Source: Paraburkholderia sp. HP33-1 (GTDB lineage: Bacteria; Pseudomonadota; Gammaproteobacteria; Burkholderiales; Burkholderiaceae). Taken from it: a stretch of DNA of 64,000 nucleotides. Position numbers and translations under genes: made by a program. The stretch's first letter is position 1; each line of letters begins with the position of its first letter. Below the pieces are notes generated by a model. That model was not told where the DNA came from. It searched no databases and saw only the letters and a program-made list of their open reading frames with translations. The stretch lies in contig NZ_JAJEJR010000002.1 in assembly GCF_021390595.1 (NCBI RefSeq), forward strand, positions 62,001 through 126,000, written 5' to 3'. Shown piece after piece: positions 52,329-61,674 of this stretch.

Positions 52329-54536
52329 ATGCTCAATCACACGCCGCTCGCGACAGCGCTAGCGCTCGCTTTTGCCATTCCTTTTGCGACTCCGGCGCTC
52401 GCGCAAAGCGCTCCGCAATTGGCCACCTCTAGCACGCCAGCGAGCACACAGAACAACGCACAAAACAACGCGCCCGCCGGCGACGCACAGACGCTGCCGA
52501 CCATCGGTGTACAGGCTCAAGCCGCTCAGCAGGACTTCCAGGCCGACCGCGCGACCATCGGCGCGAAAACGCCAACCGCGCTGCGCGACATTCCGCAGAC
52601 CGTCACCGTGATCAACCGCGACCTGCTCGCGTCGCAGGGCGCGACGTCGTTTACGGACGCGCTGCGCAACGCGCCCGGCGTAACGATCGGCGCGGCCGAA
52701 GGCGGTCAGATCGGCAACAACATCAATCTGCGGGGCTTCACTGCGCAGAACGACATCTATCTGGACGGCTTTCGCGATCGCAATCAGTACTACCGCGACA
52801 CGTTTGATCTCGAATCGCTCGAAGTGCTGTACGGTCCTTCGTCGATGCTGTTCGGTCGAGGCTCGACCGGCGGCGTGGTCAACCAGGTCAGCAAGAAGGC
52901 GAACCTGACGGACTCGGCGGAAGTCTCCGGCATGATCGGTACCGACGACCGTTACCGTTCCACCGTCGACGTGAACCACAAGCTGACCGACACCTCGGCG
53001 ATCCGCCTGAACGCATTCGGCCAGAGCCTCGGTTCGACGCGCGACGTGATGAAGAACAAGGACTTCGGCGTCGCACCAGAACTGCGTTTCGGCATCGGCA
53101 CGCCGACCGAAATCACGCTGTCCGCGCTGATCCAGCGCAACAACGACATGCCCGACTACGGCATCCAGGCGCTGAACGGCCGCCCGGCGCCGGTGCCGAA
53201 GAACACGTTCTACGGCTTGACCAGCGACCGCACGATCCAGGACGTGCAGATCTTCAACGCGGCGATCAAGCACAAGTTCTCCGATGCCCTCACGCTGACG
53301 AACCAGACGCAGATCTCGCACTCGATGACCGACGCGCGCGAAACCGCGCCGCAAGCGGTGCTGACCGGGCCGCTGTCGTCGAGCACTGCATTGAGCAACG
53401 GCAACTTCACGACGCTGTCGCCATCGCAGTTGTTCATCAAGCTGCAGAGTCACGACCGCGTGATCCAGAATCACGCGATCTACAACGACACGATGCTCGA
53501 ATACAAATTCAACACCGGGCCGATCAGGCACGACCTGATCGCCGGTGTCGAAGTGGGCCACGACAGCTATACGAACCAGGCGTACACGCGCAACAACCTG
53601 CCCATCGTGCCGATGCTAAATCCGCCGATCATGGGCACGCCATCGAACGTGACGACGACGGTCGGCAACTACGCCGATTCGAGCGCGAACGAAATCGCCG
53701 CTTACCTGAACGACACGATCACGCTGACGCCGCACTGGAAGCTGATCGGCGGTCTGCGCTGGGATCGCTTCTCGGCGTCGATCCGCAATACGATCAGCGC
53801 GCCGGCTTACGCGAGCCAGACCAACTACTTCACGAGCGTGCGCACAGGCGTCATCTATCAGCCGACCGACTGGCAGTCGTACTACGTGTCGTACGGCACG
53901 TCGTTCAACCCGTCGCTCGAAACGCTGACGGTCACGAACCTCACGCAGAACCTTGCGCCCGAATCGACGAAGTCCTATGAAATCGGCGGCAAGTGGGATC
54001 TGTTCGGCGGCAACATCTCGCTGACCTCGGCGTTGTTCCGCGAGGAAAAGGACAACGCGCGCACGCAGGTGTCGTCGACCGAGTACCAGCTGGCCGGCGA
54101 CATTCGCGTTGACGGCTTCCAGGCAAGCGTGACGGGGCACATCACCGACAAGTGGCAGATCTTCGGCGGCTACACGTACATGGACGCGACGATCCTGAAG
54201 GCGGCCGACGGCAACCAGGGCCACACGCCGGCCAACACGCCGCGCAATACGCTGACTTTCTGGACTACGTATGCGGTCACGCCGCACTGGGAAATCGGCG
54301 GCGGTCCGATCTATATGTCGCCGCGTTATGCGTCGAACACGAACTACGTGAAGGTGCCGGGTTATACGCGGTGGGACGCGACCGCGGCCTATCACGCGAA
54401 GAAGTACGACGTGCGCCTGAACCTGCTGAACCTGACCAACAAGTACTACTACGACGCGCTGATTCCGTCGGACGGCGGACGTTCGGTGCCGGGCATCGGC
54501 CGTACGCTGCTCGCGACCTTCAACTACCGCTTCTGA
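52329..54536 (+). CDS. TonB-dependent siderophore receptor (Fiu/PiuA-like)
   Basis: The 735-residue protein has a signal peptide (ATALALAFAIPFATPALAQS), a TonB-box-like start of the mature protein, a plug domain (TPTALRDIPQTVTVINRDLL, INLRGFTAQNDIYLDGFRDR, LEVLYGPSSMLFGRGSTGGV) and a beta-barrel ending GRTLLATFNYRF with terminal Phe. It belongs to the catecholate-type receptors near Fiu/PiuA. It imports iron-siderophore complexes with TonB energy. It is followed at 39 bp by a PiuC-type gene, as in the piuA-piuC pairing of pseudomonads. Confidence 0.9.
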   Translation: MLNHTPLATALALAFAIPFATPALAQSAPQLATSSTPASTQNNAQNNAPAGDAQTLPTIGVQAQAAQQDFQADRATIGAKTPTALRDIPQTVTVINRDLLASQGATSFTDALRNAPGVTIGAAEGGQIGNNINLRGFTAQNDIYLDGFRDRNQYYRDTFDLESLEVLYGPSSMLFGRGSTGGVVNQVSKKANLTDSAEVSGMIGTDDRYRSTVDVNHKLTDTSAIRLNAFGQSLGSTRDVMKNKDFGVAPELRFGIGTPTEITLSALIQRNNDMPDYGIQALNGRPAPVPKNTFYGLTSDRTIQDVQIFNAAIKHKFSDALTLTNQTQISHSMTDARETAPQAVLTGPLSSSTALSNGNFTTLSPSQLFIKLQSHDRVIQNHAIYNDTMLEYKFNTGPIRHDLIAGVEVGHDSYTNQAYTRNNLPIVPMLNPPIMGTPSNVTTTVGNYADSSANEIAAYLNDTITLTPHWKLIGGLRWDRFSASIRNTISAPAYASQTNYFTSVRTGVIYQPTDWQSYYVSYGTSFNPSLETLTVTNLTQNLAPESTKSYEIGGKWDLFGGNISLTSALFREEKDNARTQVSSTEYQLAGDIRVDGFQASVTGHITDKWQIFGGYTYMDATILKAADGNQGHTPANTPRNTLTFWTTYAVTPHWEIGGGPIYMSPRYASNTNYVKVPGYTRWDATAAYHAKKYDVRLNLLNLTNKYYYDALIPSDGGRSVPGIGRTLLATFNYRF

Positions 54537-54575
54537 TACACGCTGCGCACGGCAAGCCGACGCAAAGGACACATC

Positions 54576-55259
54576 ATGCTGCTGCACATTCCGAAGGTAC
54601 TCGACGTAGGGCAATTGGGCATCATGCGCGGGCGGCTCGATCAAGCCGGCGACGCGTGGGTCGATGGTCGCGCGACCGCCGGCTATCAGGGCGCGCCGGT
54701 CAAGCGCAACCAGCAGATCGCCGAACATTCGACACTCGCGCGCGAACTCGGCGACGTGGTTCTCGCTGCGATCGAGCGCAATCCGCTATTCATCAGCGCG
54801 GTGCTGCCGAACCAGGTTTATCCGCCGCTCTTCAATCGCTACGAAGGCGGCATGCAGTTCGGCAGCCACGTCGATGGCGCGGTGCGCGTGTTGCCGAACG
54901 GCGTGAAGCTGCGCACCGACGTCTCGGTGACGCTGTTTCTGAGCGCGCCCGACGAATACGACGGCGGCGAACTCGTGATCGAAGACACCTACGGCGTGCA
55001 GCAGGTGAAGCTGCCGGCCGGCGACATGATCGTCTATCCGGCGACGAGCCTGCATCAGGTCACACCGGTCACACGCGGCGCGCGCGTGGCGAGCTTCTTC
55101 TGGGTGCAGAGCCTCGTGCGCAGCGACACGCATCGCGCGCTGCTGTTCGACATGGACACCGCAATTCAACGGCTCAATGCCACCCATGCCGACGAGACTG
55201 CGCGGCGCAGCCTCGTCGGTTGTTATCACAATCTGCTGCGTACCTGGAGTGAAACGTGA
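54576..55259 (+). CDS. piuC: PKHD-type Fe(II)/2-oxoglutarate hydroxylase, PiuC
   Basis: The 227-residue protein shows the PiuC pattern: [40 protein letters not shown], the Fe-binding [11 protein letters not shown] (HxD) near residue 111, and [18 protein letters not shown] with the distal His and the Arg for 2-oxoglutarate. It is an iron-dependent dioxygenase whose substrate is uncertain, and it accompanies siderophore receptors. The TonB receptor precedes it and the PepSY gene overlaps its end. Confidence 0.9.
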   Translation: MLLHIPKVLDVGQLGIMRGRLDQAGDAWVDGRATAGYQGAPVKRNQQIAEHSTLARELGDVVLAAIERNPLFISAVLPNQVYPPLFNRYEGGMQFGSHVDGAVRVLPNGVKLRTDVSVTLFLSAPDEYDGGELVIEDTYGVQQVKLPAGDMIVYPATSLHQVTPVTRGARVASFFWVQSLVRSDTHRALLFDMDTAIQRLNATHADETARRSLVGCYHNLLRTWSET

Positions 55260-55978
55260 GCGTATCGGACACCATCGACATTCAACCGCCCTCAGCCGGC
55301 GAACACGAGGCACACGAAGCGCGGCGGTTCGATAGCGATGAGCTGAAATCGCGCCAGCAGCGCTCGCGTCGCGCGACCTTCATCAAGTGGTTGCGCAAGG
55401 TGCATGGCTGGGTCGGACTGTGGGGGGCGGCGCTCGGTCTGCTGTTCGGCACGACGGGGTTCTTTCTGAATCATCGCGGCGGGCCGCTGAGGGTATCGAC
55501 CGGCGAGCCGCAGGTGTCGGTGATGCAGGTACCGCTGCCTCAACCGGCGCCTGAGTCGCCGCGCGAGCTCGCGAACTGGCTCAAGCACGAGCTGAAGATC
55601 GCCGGCAATCCGGGCCGCGTGCAGAAGGAGCCCGAGCATCCGGTGGCGTGGGGCGATCGCAGCGTCGCGCAGCCCGAGCATTGGCAGCTGAATTTCGCGT
55701 CGCCGAAGGAAAACACGTCGGCCGAATACTGGGTCGGCAATCACACGGTGACGGTCAAGCGAAGCGCGAACACCTTTCTCGCGATGCTGACGAACCTGCA
55801 CAAGGGTGTGGGCTTGAGCGTCGGCTGGGTGCTGCTGATCGACACGCTCGCGGGCAGTCTGATTCTGCTGTCGCTGACGGGCGTGCTGCTGTGGACCGAG
55901 CTGAACAAGCGCAAGACGGTCGGGCTCGTGCTGGTGGTGGGGTCGATTGCCGCGGCGGCGGTGTTGGGGACGATGTAA
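55256..55978 (+). CDS. PepSY-associated membrane protein
   Basis: The 240-residue protein has a cytoplasmic start, a first helix ([20 protein letters not shown]), a periplasmic PepSY-like stretch ([20 protein letters not shown]), and two C-terminal helices ([39 protein letters not shown]). This fits the PepSY_TM/PiuB group linked to iron uptake and periplasmic reduction of iron-siderophore. The start overlaps the piuC stop by 4 bases (GTGA). It lies at the end of the Fur-box operon. Confidence 0.82.
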   Translation: MSVSDTIDIQPPSAGEHEAHEARRFDSDELKSRQQRSRRATFIKWLRKVHGWVGLWGAALGLLFGTTGFFLNHRGGPLRVSTGEPQVSVMQVPLPQPAPESPRELANWLKHELKIAGNPGRVQKEPEHPVAWGDRSVAQPEHWQLNFASPKENTSAEYWVGNHTVTVKRSANTFLAMLTNLHKGVGLSVGWVLLIDTLAGSLILLSLTGVLLWTELNKRKTVGLVLVVGSIAAAAVLGTM

Positions 55979-56088
55979 GCGCGCAGCGCCACGCATCGGG
56001 CGAAGCCTGCGCGCTCGCGCGCAAGCTTTCACCGGCACGCGCTAGAATCGTCGCAGACCCACTTCTCTGGCTCTGCCGCCATCCGCCG

Positions 56089-56778
56089 ATGACTTCTCCC
56101 GCGAACCCCGTCGATACCGCGCTGACCACGCGGCGCTCGGTGCGCGCCTTTCTGCCGACACCCGTGCAGCGCGCCGACATCGAAGCGATTCTCGAGGCCG
56201 CGAGCCGCGCGCCGTCGGGCACCAACACGCAGCCGTGGAAGGTGTACGTGCTGACGGGCGAAGCGCTCGCGCGTCTGTCGCGCGACCTGCTCGCCGCCTA
56301 CGACGATCCGCAGCGCGACGAGCTGTACCAGGAGGAATACGCGTACTATCCGCGCCAATGGCTGTCGCCGTTTGTCGACCGGCGCCGCAAAATCGGCTGG
56401 GACATGTATGGCTTGCTCGGCATCGGCAAGGGCGACAAGACACGCATGCACGAACAGCATTCGCGCAACTTCCGTTTCTTCGATGCACCCGTCGGCCTGC
56501 TGTTCACGATCGATCGCAGCCTCGAGCGCGGTAGCTGGCTCGACTACGGCATGTTCCTGCAGGCGATCATGACGGCCGCGCGCGGACGCGGCCTCGATAC
56601 CTGTCCGCAGGCGGCGTTCACCCAGTTTCATCGGCTGATTGCCGAATATCTCGGCTTGCCCGAAAACGAGCAGCTCGTGTGCGGCATGTCGCTCGGTTTC
56701 GCCGACCCAAACGCGCCGGTCAATGCGCTGCGCACCGAGCGCGAACCGGTCGAGCGCTTCGCGCGGTTTCTCGATTGA
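56089..56778 (+). CDS. Nitroreductase family protein
   Basis: The 229-residue FMN protein has VDTALTTRRSVRAFLPTPVQ (FMN-binding RRSVR), RAPSGTNTQPWKVYVLTG, a central GSWLDYGMFLQAIMTAARGR and VCGMSLGFADPNAPVNALR. It would reduce nitro- or quinone-type substrates with NAD(P)H. ATG 56089 fits the family start; open frame upstream is not conserved. It is 110 bp after the PepSY gene and has no apparent regulator. Confidence 0.86.
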   Translation: MTSPANPVDTALTTRRSVRAFLPTPVQRADIEAILEAASRAPSGTNTQPWKVYVLTGEALARLSRDLLAAYDDPQRDELYQEEYAYYPRQWLSPFVDRRRKIGWDMYGLLGIGKGDKTRMHEQHSRNFRFFDAPVGLLFTIDRSLERGSWLDYGMFLQAIMTAARGRGLDTCPQAAFTQFHRLIAEYLGLPENEQLVCGMSLGFADPNAPVNALRTEREPVERFARFLD

Positions 56779-56808
56779 GCGCAGTCGTCAGTCCCCACCC
56801 AGAGGCAA

Positions 56809-57129
56809 ATGAAAATGAAAGCATCGCGCCGCCATTTCCTGTTGTTGAGCGCGGGCGTCGGCTCGTCGCTCGCGCTGTCGCGCGTCGCGTTCGCCGCGAC
56901 CGTTCCTAACGCGCTGAGCGAGAGCGATCCGCAGGCGCAGGCAGTCGGATATACGGAAGATGCGTCGAAGGTCGACAAGGCCAGATTCCCGAACTTCGCG
57001 GCCGGGCAATCGTGCGCGAACTGCTCGCTGTTCCAGGGCAAGGCGTCGGATGCGTACGGCGGCTGCACGCTGTTCGCCAACAAACAGGTCGCGTCGCGCG
57101 GCTGGTGTAGCGCCTACACGAACATGTGA
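56809..57129 (+). CDS. High-potential iron-sulfur protein (HiPIP)
   Basis: The 106-residue protein has a Tat-type signal (KASRRHFLLLSAGVGSSLAL) and a small cluster-binding domain with SCANCSLFQGKASDAYGGCT and the final GWCSAYTNM, giving the four cysteines of the [4Fe-4S] HiPIP (C-x2-C ... C ... C). It is a periplasmic one-electron carrier to terminal oxidases or nitrogen-oxide reductases. It sits 30 bp after the nitroreductase gene on the same strand. Confidence 0.9.
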   Translation: MKMKASRRHFLLLSAGVGSSLALSRVAFAATVPNALSESDPQAQAVGYTEDASKVDKARFPNFAAGQSCANCSLFQGKASDAYGGCTLFANKQVASRGWCSAYTNM

Positions 57130-57166
57130 GCCCGACGGCATTGGGTCAATGTGGCACGCGTCGCCG

Positions 57167-57529
57167 TTATAGCAGCGCCTTCAACACGAGTTCGTGCGAG
57201 TGCCCGATCCATACGGCCGCGTCGCGATGGTCGCGCAGCGCGTCGCCGGTATTCGGATGCACAAAGACATCGAGCGCGCCGTGATTGAGCGTGAGCCAGC
57301 CGACCACGTCGGCGAACTGCGCGTGCGCGAACGCGAGCTGATACGACCACATCGGATGCGGGCCGACCGGCCGTTCGTGAAAGCGGCCGATCTGAAGCTT
57401 GTCGCCCCAATGCGCGTCGATCTGCTCGCGAAACGCCCAGGCGGCGTCGCGGCTCGCCGCGTCGAAATAGATGTGCGCGTGCCAGCTCTCAATAGCTGAA
57501 GCATCGCGAAAGTTCGTATCAGTGTTCAT
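57167..57529 (-). CDS. DOPA 4,5-dioxygenase-family protein
   Basis: The 120-residue protein matches the small DOPA-dioxygenase-like fold: SIESWHAHIYFDAASRDAAW at the start (in-frame as IESWHAHIYFD), HERPVGPHPMWSYQLAF, VVGWLTLNHGALDVFVHPNT and the final IGHSHELVLKALL. Several His residues are possible iron ligands. Members have been proposed to act in ring-cleavage chemistry or to be only related in fold. It is convergent with the HiPIP gene. Confidence 0.75.
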   Translation of the reverse strand: MNTDTNFRDASAIESWHAHIYFDAASRDAAWAFREQIDAHWGDKLQIGRFHERPVGPHPMWSYQLAFAHAQFADVVGWLTLNHGALDVFVHPNTGDALRDHRDAAVWIGHSHELVLKALL

Positions 57530-57547
57530 TGCCAGGCTCGTTCCATA

Positions 57548-57748
57548 TCAGTCTTGATCCGACATTCGTTCAGCTTCGCTGCGCGCCGGCGCGTGCGCCG
57601 CGAGGCGCATGTGAAACCGTGTCTCATCCTCGCCTACGATCGCGAAGCCAAGACGATCGTACAACCGTTTCGTGGAATTGGTCTTGAGCATGCACAAGCT
57701 GACCGGCGGCGCTGACTTCGCGTCGTCGTATGTGACGAAGCCCGGCTG
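57548..57748 (-). pseudogene. GNAT acetyltransferase, C-terminal fragment
   Basis: The minus strand encodes VSLCMLKTNSTKRLYDRLGF, then AIVGEDETRFHMRL, the typical end of a GNAT acetyltransferase (the acetyl-CoA site and final strands). It is preceded in frame by TAA at 57749-57751, and no N-terminal domain is found upstream. It is a truncated gene remnant. Confidence 0.65.
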
Positions 57749-58109
57749 TTACATCGATTCGTCAAATTAACCGGCCAAAGTCCCTCGCTTCGCGCAATTG
57801 CATTCGCGGGTGCGCAGCTACACTGTTTTCCATGGAGCGACAAATCACCGAACTCCATCGACGCGATTCCCCTCTCGTCGTGTTTGAACCGTACCGTTGA
57901 TAGCAGTCAGCAATTCGTAGCACGCAGTCGCAATTGACGTAGTGATTTGAATCGACAGTTTGAAGGTTGCTGTCGAGCGGTAGAAATTGCAGGTGCAGCA
58001 AAAGTGTATTGCAGTAGCAACTGAAGTTTCACGTAAGCAATAGCCTTGTAGTTCAGATGGTTATAGGTCGGCAGGCATCCACGCGCCGGCTCGACTGCTC
58101 CATCCTGTC
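57749..58109. other. Intergenic region with tRNA-like tract
   Basis: No gene is apparent between the GNAT remnant and the strong terminator at 58110. Part of it (58044-58062, TTGTAGTTCAGATGGTTA) resembles a tRNA D-arm, but no acceptor, anticodon or T-arm fits. The stretch is rather AT-rich and probably decayed. Confidence 0.4.
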
Positions 58110-58140
58110 AGCCCTGTTCCTCGCGGAACAGGGCTTTTTT
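58110..58140 (+). terminator. Strong Rho-independent terminator
   Basis: AGCCCTGTTCC, loop TCGC, then GGAACAGGGCT form a perfect 11-bp stem followed by five or six T's (to 58140). It ends transcription from the left. No coding gene ends directly before it, so it may end a short RNA. Confidence 0.9.
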
Positions 58141-58340
58141 CGTCGCAACGAAACGGGCTTCTTGTTTCTGGCGGCTTCGAACCGATATGGGTGCATTGCG
58201 TTCTTCGATCCGGTTGGAGAACGGGCACGTCGTAAAGCGTGAACTGTCGGACGCGAAATGCGTCGGATCAGTGAGCGCGGCGATGGCCGTCGTCGCGCGC
58301 CGAAGTCCGGGCGCGCTGCCGCAAGAAGGAGGTTGAATCG
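58141..58340. other. Promoter region of the conserved hypothetical gene
   Basis: This 200-base gap follows the terminator and precedes the 58341 gene. Only a ribosome-site-like GAAGGAGG just before 58341 is clear. Confidence 0.4.
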
Positions 58341-58814
58341 ATGTCGAGCAAATCGCGAGTTCGCAAGCACGGCCACACGGCCCTATCCCCGTTGATGCGT
58401 TCCCTGACTCTGAGCCGCACCGCGCATGCACCGGTCACGCAGACCATGCTCCTACAGGCCTACGCCGCGCTCGATGCATTCCATCGCGGCCACGGCGCGC
58501 GCAATCTGCACACCACGCTGAGCCGGCATTTGCTGGTGTCGCAGGAACTTGCGCGTGCCGGACTGGGCGCCGACGCGCGCGCCAGCATTGAAGGCGCGCA
58601 TGCGGCGATGGTGCAGCTCGACCTGCGCGAGCGCGAGACCGGCCGCTGGTCGCTCGAAGACGACGACTACGCGCGTCTGTGCGCGGCGCTAGCGATTTTC
58701 GACGGACAGTTGTCGGTGGCTTCGTTGAGCGAGCTGGCGAGCGCGGAAGCGAAAATGATCGAAGGGTTGATGCGTTCCGCGCAGCTGCGGGCGCTGGCCG
58801 AAGCTGCGGTTTGA
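58341..58814 (+). CDS. Conserved hypothetical protein of Burkholderiales
   Basis: The 157-residue protein starts MSSKSRVRKHGHTALSPLMR and is mainly helical, with LQAYAALDAFHRGHGARNLH and VSQELARAGLGADARASIEG. The AAGGAGG site is close upstream. I recall close relatives annotated as Fis-like regulators or hypothetical proteins; I see no HTH I would trust. The basic N-terminus could bind nucleic acid. It is single and follows a strong terminator. Confidence 0.55.
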   Translation: MSSKSRVRKHGHTALSPLMRSLTLSRTAHAPVTQTMLLQAYAALDAFHRGHGARNLHTTLSRHLLVSQELARAGLGADARASIEGAHAAMVQLDLRERETGRWSLEDDDYARLCAALAIFDGQLSVASLSELASAEAKMIEGLMRSAQLRALAEAAV

Positions 58815-58871
58815 GCCGCACGGAACGGGTGAATATCAGCTCATGATTTGAGTCGATTGAGCACTCAATCG

Positions 58872-60839
58872 TTAGTCGTTGAACTGCGTGATATCGAAGT
58901 ACGCGGTCCCGTCCCGTCCGCCCCCCAACTCAATGAGCCGCGAGCCTCCTGTCGTCAACGCCGGGAACGGGCAGTTCGTGCAAGTTTGCACGTCGGCCGA
59001 ATTGACGCCCGCGTGCACCGTTGCCTGATATTGCCCGACCGTCGTATTGTTCGCGGGACCGACCGCGAACCCGTTCACTTCCTCGAGACCCGCCGACGTC
59101 TGCGCGGTGGCCGCGATCCCTGCCGACGTAACCGGATACGCGAGACTCAATCCTTCGTTCACGAGACTCGACCATGTGACGCTTAGCGCGTACTGCACAC
59201 CGGCGAGCGCGGTGCCCGGCGTCAGAAACTGCGTGGTCGCGTCGTTCACCAGCAGCGTCGGCCACGGGATCGAACCGCCCGCTGCCGCATTCAACGGACT
59301 GCCCGGATTGATGACCGACGACTGGCCGAGCTGCGCGCCGTTCATGTCGTAAAACGTGACCGTGTAGGTTGAATAGAGCGGCACGCTGCTCGCATCGAGC
59401 GATTGCGCCGCGTAGAAGCCCGTCGAGGCAGGCGGCGTGAAGCTCGCCGTCGACGACAGCGACTGCCACGACCAGCGGTATTGCGAGGTGTTGCTGAGCG
59501 TCGTCGCGGGTGTCAGAGGCGGCGCGCTCAACGCGCTATCGGCGAGACCGAGCGAGCTGCTGCCCGATGCGCTGCGCGGCATCAGCCACACGGGCGCGGC
59601 AAGACCGGGCCCCGTCACCGATGCCGAATACACGTTCGGGTTCGAGGCGGTCGGAATCGTGATGTCGAGCCCCGACTCGTAGCGGTTCACGTCGTTCAAT
59701 CGCGTATCGAGGTAGGTGCGGCGCTGAAGGTGCGACATGATCGCCACCGCGAACGACGACTGATCGCCGATCAGATCCCAGCCAAGCTGCGTGCCGTTCG
59801 CGAACGTGACCGGCGTCGCGAGCGGCTGTGCGATGCTGTACAGCAGACCAGGCGTACCGCTCGCGAGCGTGAACGGCAATTGCACGAGCGCGAGCTGCTT
59901 GCCGTTGCTCGTGAAAAACGCGAGCGTCTTCGGCGAGCCGAACACCGCGCCGGTCATCGCCGACTCGGTCAGGCCGTGCGCGTTCGCGAGATCGGTCGAG
60001 CCGCTTTCCTTGAACGCGGTGTCGATCGCGGGCGAGCACGACGTGTTGTTCAATGCGCCGTTCGCCGCGCATGCGCTCAGCAGCGAAGCGAGCGGTTCCA
60101 GATAGTTCGCGGCGACCGGCGGCGCGGCGAGCGCGACTCCCTGGGCGGTTTTGTCGTTCAGAGCGATGGTCGTGCCCGGCGCCGCGTTCGAGACCAGTGT
60201 GCGGCCGCCGTTGGCCCCCGTGACGAGCGATACGGAATCGATCACCGCATCGGCGCCCGTGTGATTCGGCGTGAACGCGGTGCCGACCGGATCGAAGCCG
60301 GAACTCTGAAGTCCATTCTGCTTGAGCAGGTTCGCGAGGATCGTGTCGAGCGTGATCGTCGCGAGCTGGACCGATTGCAGCGTGACCTTGGCGAGCGTGG
60401 TGCTGGAAGCAAGCGCGATCGGATTACCCGAAGCGGTCAGCATCGCGGCGAGCGCTGTGGTGAGCGTGGTCACGTTGGCGACGGCCGGCGCGGTGCCGGT
60501 GGGCAGCTTCGCGAGCACGGACGACAGCGGTGCGGAAAGGCCGCCCGCGTCGGTCGCGATGATGAAGAACGGCAACGTCATGCCCTTCACCGGGATGCTG
60601 TAGACGCCCTGCGCATTGGTCGTCGCGGTGGCTTGCGCGCCGGTCGCGTCGATCAGCGTGACGTTCGCGCCGACAAGCGCGCTGCCGGCAGCGACGGTGC
60701 CGCTCACCGACGTGGTGGTCGCCGGCCCCGTGCCGGACGAGCCCGTGCCGGTATCGCCGCCGTTGCCGCACCCGCCAAGTTGAAAAAAGACGCAGGCGAC
60801 GGCGGCTGCGATGCCGGTGCGCACAATCGATCGATGCAT
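58872..60839 (-). CDS. Large lipoprotein with a carboxypeptidase-regulatory-like domain
   Basis: The 655-residue protein has a lipoprotein signal (AAAVACVFFQLGGCGNGG, lipobox LGGC) and, after a Gly/Thr-rich linker, a CarboxypepD_reg-like segment (VSGTVAAGSALVGANVTLID, QGVYSIPVKGMTLPFFIIAT) at about residues 45-95. The rest is a beta-rich domain of unknown type with a CTNCPF cysteine pair near the end. It is surface or periplasm attached. No neighbour suggests a function. Confidence 0.72.
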   Translation of the reverse strand: MHRSIVRTGIAAAVACVFFQLGGCGNGGDTGTGSSGTGPATTTSVSGTVAAGSALVGANVTLIDATGAQATATTNAQGVYSIPVKGMTLPFFIIATDAGGLSAPLSSVLAKLPTGTAPAVANVTTLTTALAAMLTASGNPIALASSTTLAKVTLQSVQLATITLDTILANLLKQNGLQSSGFDPVGTAFTPNHTGADAVIDSVSLVTGANGGRTLVSNAAPGTTIALNDKTAQGVALAAPPVAANYLEPLASLLSACAANGALNNTSCSPAIDTAFKESGSTDLANAHGLTESAMTGAVFGSPKTLAFFTSNGKQLALVQLPFTLASGTPGLLYSIAQPLATPVTFANGTQLGWDLIGDQSSFAVAIMSHLQRRTYLDTRLNDVNRYESGLDITIPTASNPNVYSASVTGPGLAAPVWLMPRSASGSSSLGLADSALSAPPLTPATTLSNTSQYRWSWQSLSSTASFTPPASTGFYAAQSLDASSVPLYSTYTVTFYDMNGAQLGQSSVINPGSPLNAAAGGSIPWPTLLVNDATTQFLTPGTALAGVQYALSVTWSSLVNEGLSLAYPVTSAGIAATAQTSAGLEEVNGFAVGPANNTTVGQYQATVHAGVNSADVQTCTNCPFPALTTGGSRLIELGGGRDGTAYFDITQFND

Positions 60840-61144
60840 GAATTCCCCGTTGCTCGGATTTTTTTAATGACGTTTTTCGTCGAACGGCTCAATTGGATGT
60901 TTCAGCACGCACGTCGACGGACTCCGGAGAATACTTGAAAGCGGCACCGACGTGTCGCGCACGGTCGGTCGATTCGCGCGCAACCGCCACACCTGCGCGG
61001 GGGAGGCGCGTTTGCTGCTGCGATTGCCGCTTGCTAGACTGGCGGCACCTGTTGTCCGCCTGCCTGTTTGCCGCCTAAGCCAGGCGTCGCTGTCGTCGCT
61101 GCCATGCCGCCGCGCGCATACAACCGAGCCCTATCGGAGACACC

Positions 61145-61498
61145 ATGTCCTACATGCTGCTCATCGTCGAACCCACTGACCAACGCGAGGAGCACGGCGA
61201 AGCCGCGGGCCGCGGCCTCTACGACCAGATGGTGCGTTTCGCCGAGGACCTGAAGGCGCGCGGCAAGCTGCTCGCAGTCGAGTCGCTGACTTCGCACAAC
61301 GACGCAGTGCGCGTGCAGGTTCGCCATGGCCAGCCGAAGCTCGTCGACGGGCCGTTCACCGAGGCGAAGGAAATGATCGGCGGCTTCTTTCTGTTGAACT
61401 GTGACACCCGCGAAGAGGCCGTGGCGATCGCGCAGGCCTGTCCGGCAGCGGCGTGGTGCACGGTCGAGGTGCGCAAGCTCGGGCCGTGTTTTATCTAG
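61145..61498 (+). CDS. YCII (DGPF) family protein
   Basis: The 117-residue protein has the YCII core: MSYMLLIVEPTDQREEHGEA at the start, DQMVRFAEDLKARGKLLAVE, and VDGPFTEAKEMIGGFFLLNC, where DGPF names the family. Members form ferredoxin-like dimers. Together with a second YCII gene and an ECF sigma factor downstream it makes a group-42 type cluster. The next gene begins after about 176 bases. Confidence 0.85.
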   Translation: MSYMLLIVEPTDQREEHGEAAGRGLYDQMVRFAEDLKARGKLLAVESLTSHNDAVRVQVRHGQPKLVDGPFTEAKEMIGGFFLLNCDTREEAVAIAQACPAAAWCTVEVRKLGPCFI

Positions 61499-61674
61499 GC
61501 GCGACACTCAATCGCATCCGCTTCGGTGTTTTCCCTGGGATGTCGGGGCGGCCGCGCATGTCGATCCGGCCGCGCATCGCGCGTCGTGTGAGTAGGGAGC
61601 GACCCTGCGTGGTCCCGCCAAGCGATTCACGCGAATCCACTCGCAACGGAACGCCGACAACAAGGAGCAACGAC

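Noticed and set aside
57634..57858. 74-codon minus-strand frame near the GNAT remnant
   Set aside because: It overlaps the GNAT remnant in another frame; the readable family signal is in the remnant frame.
58044..58112. Possible tRNA gene
   Set aside because: Only a D-arm-like string is visible. The acceptor ends do not pair and no anticodon stem fits, so I did not call a tRNA.
59403..60938. Plus-strand open frame of 511 codons over the large lipoprotein gene
   Set aside because: Composition is almost entirely Arg, Glu, Ala and Val; the minus-strand lipoprotein has a signal peptide and lipobox.
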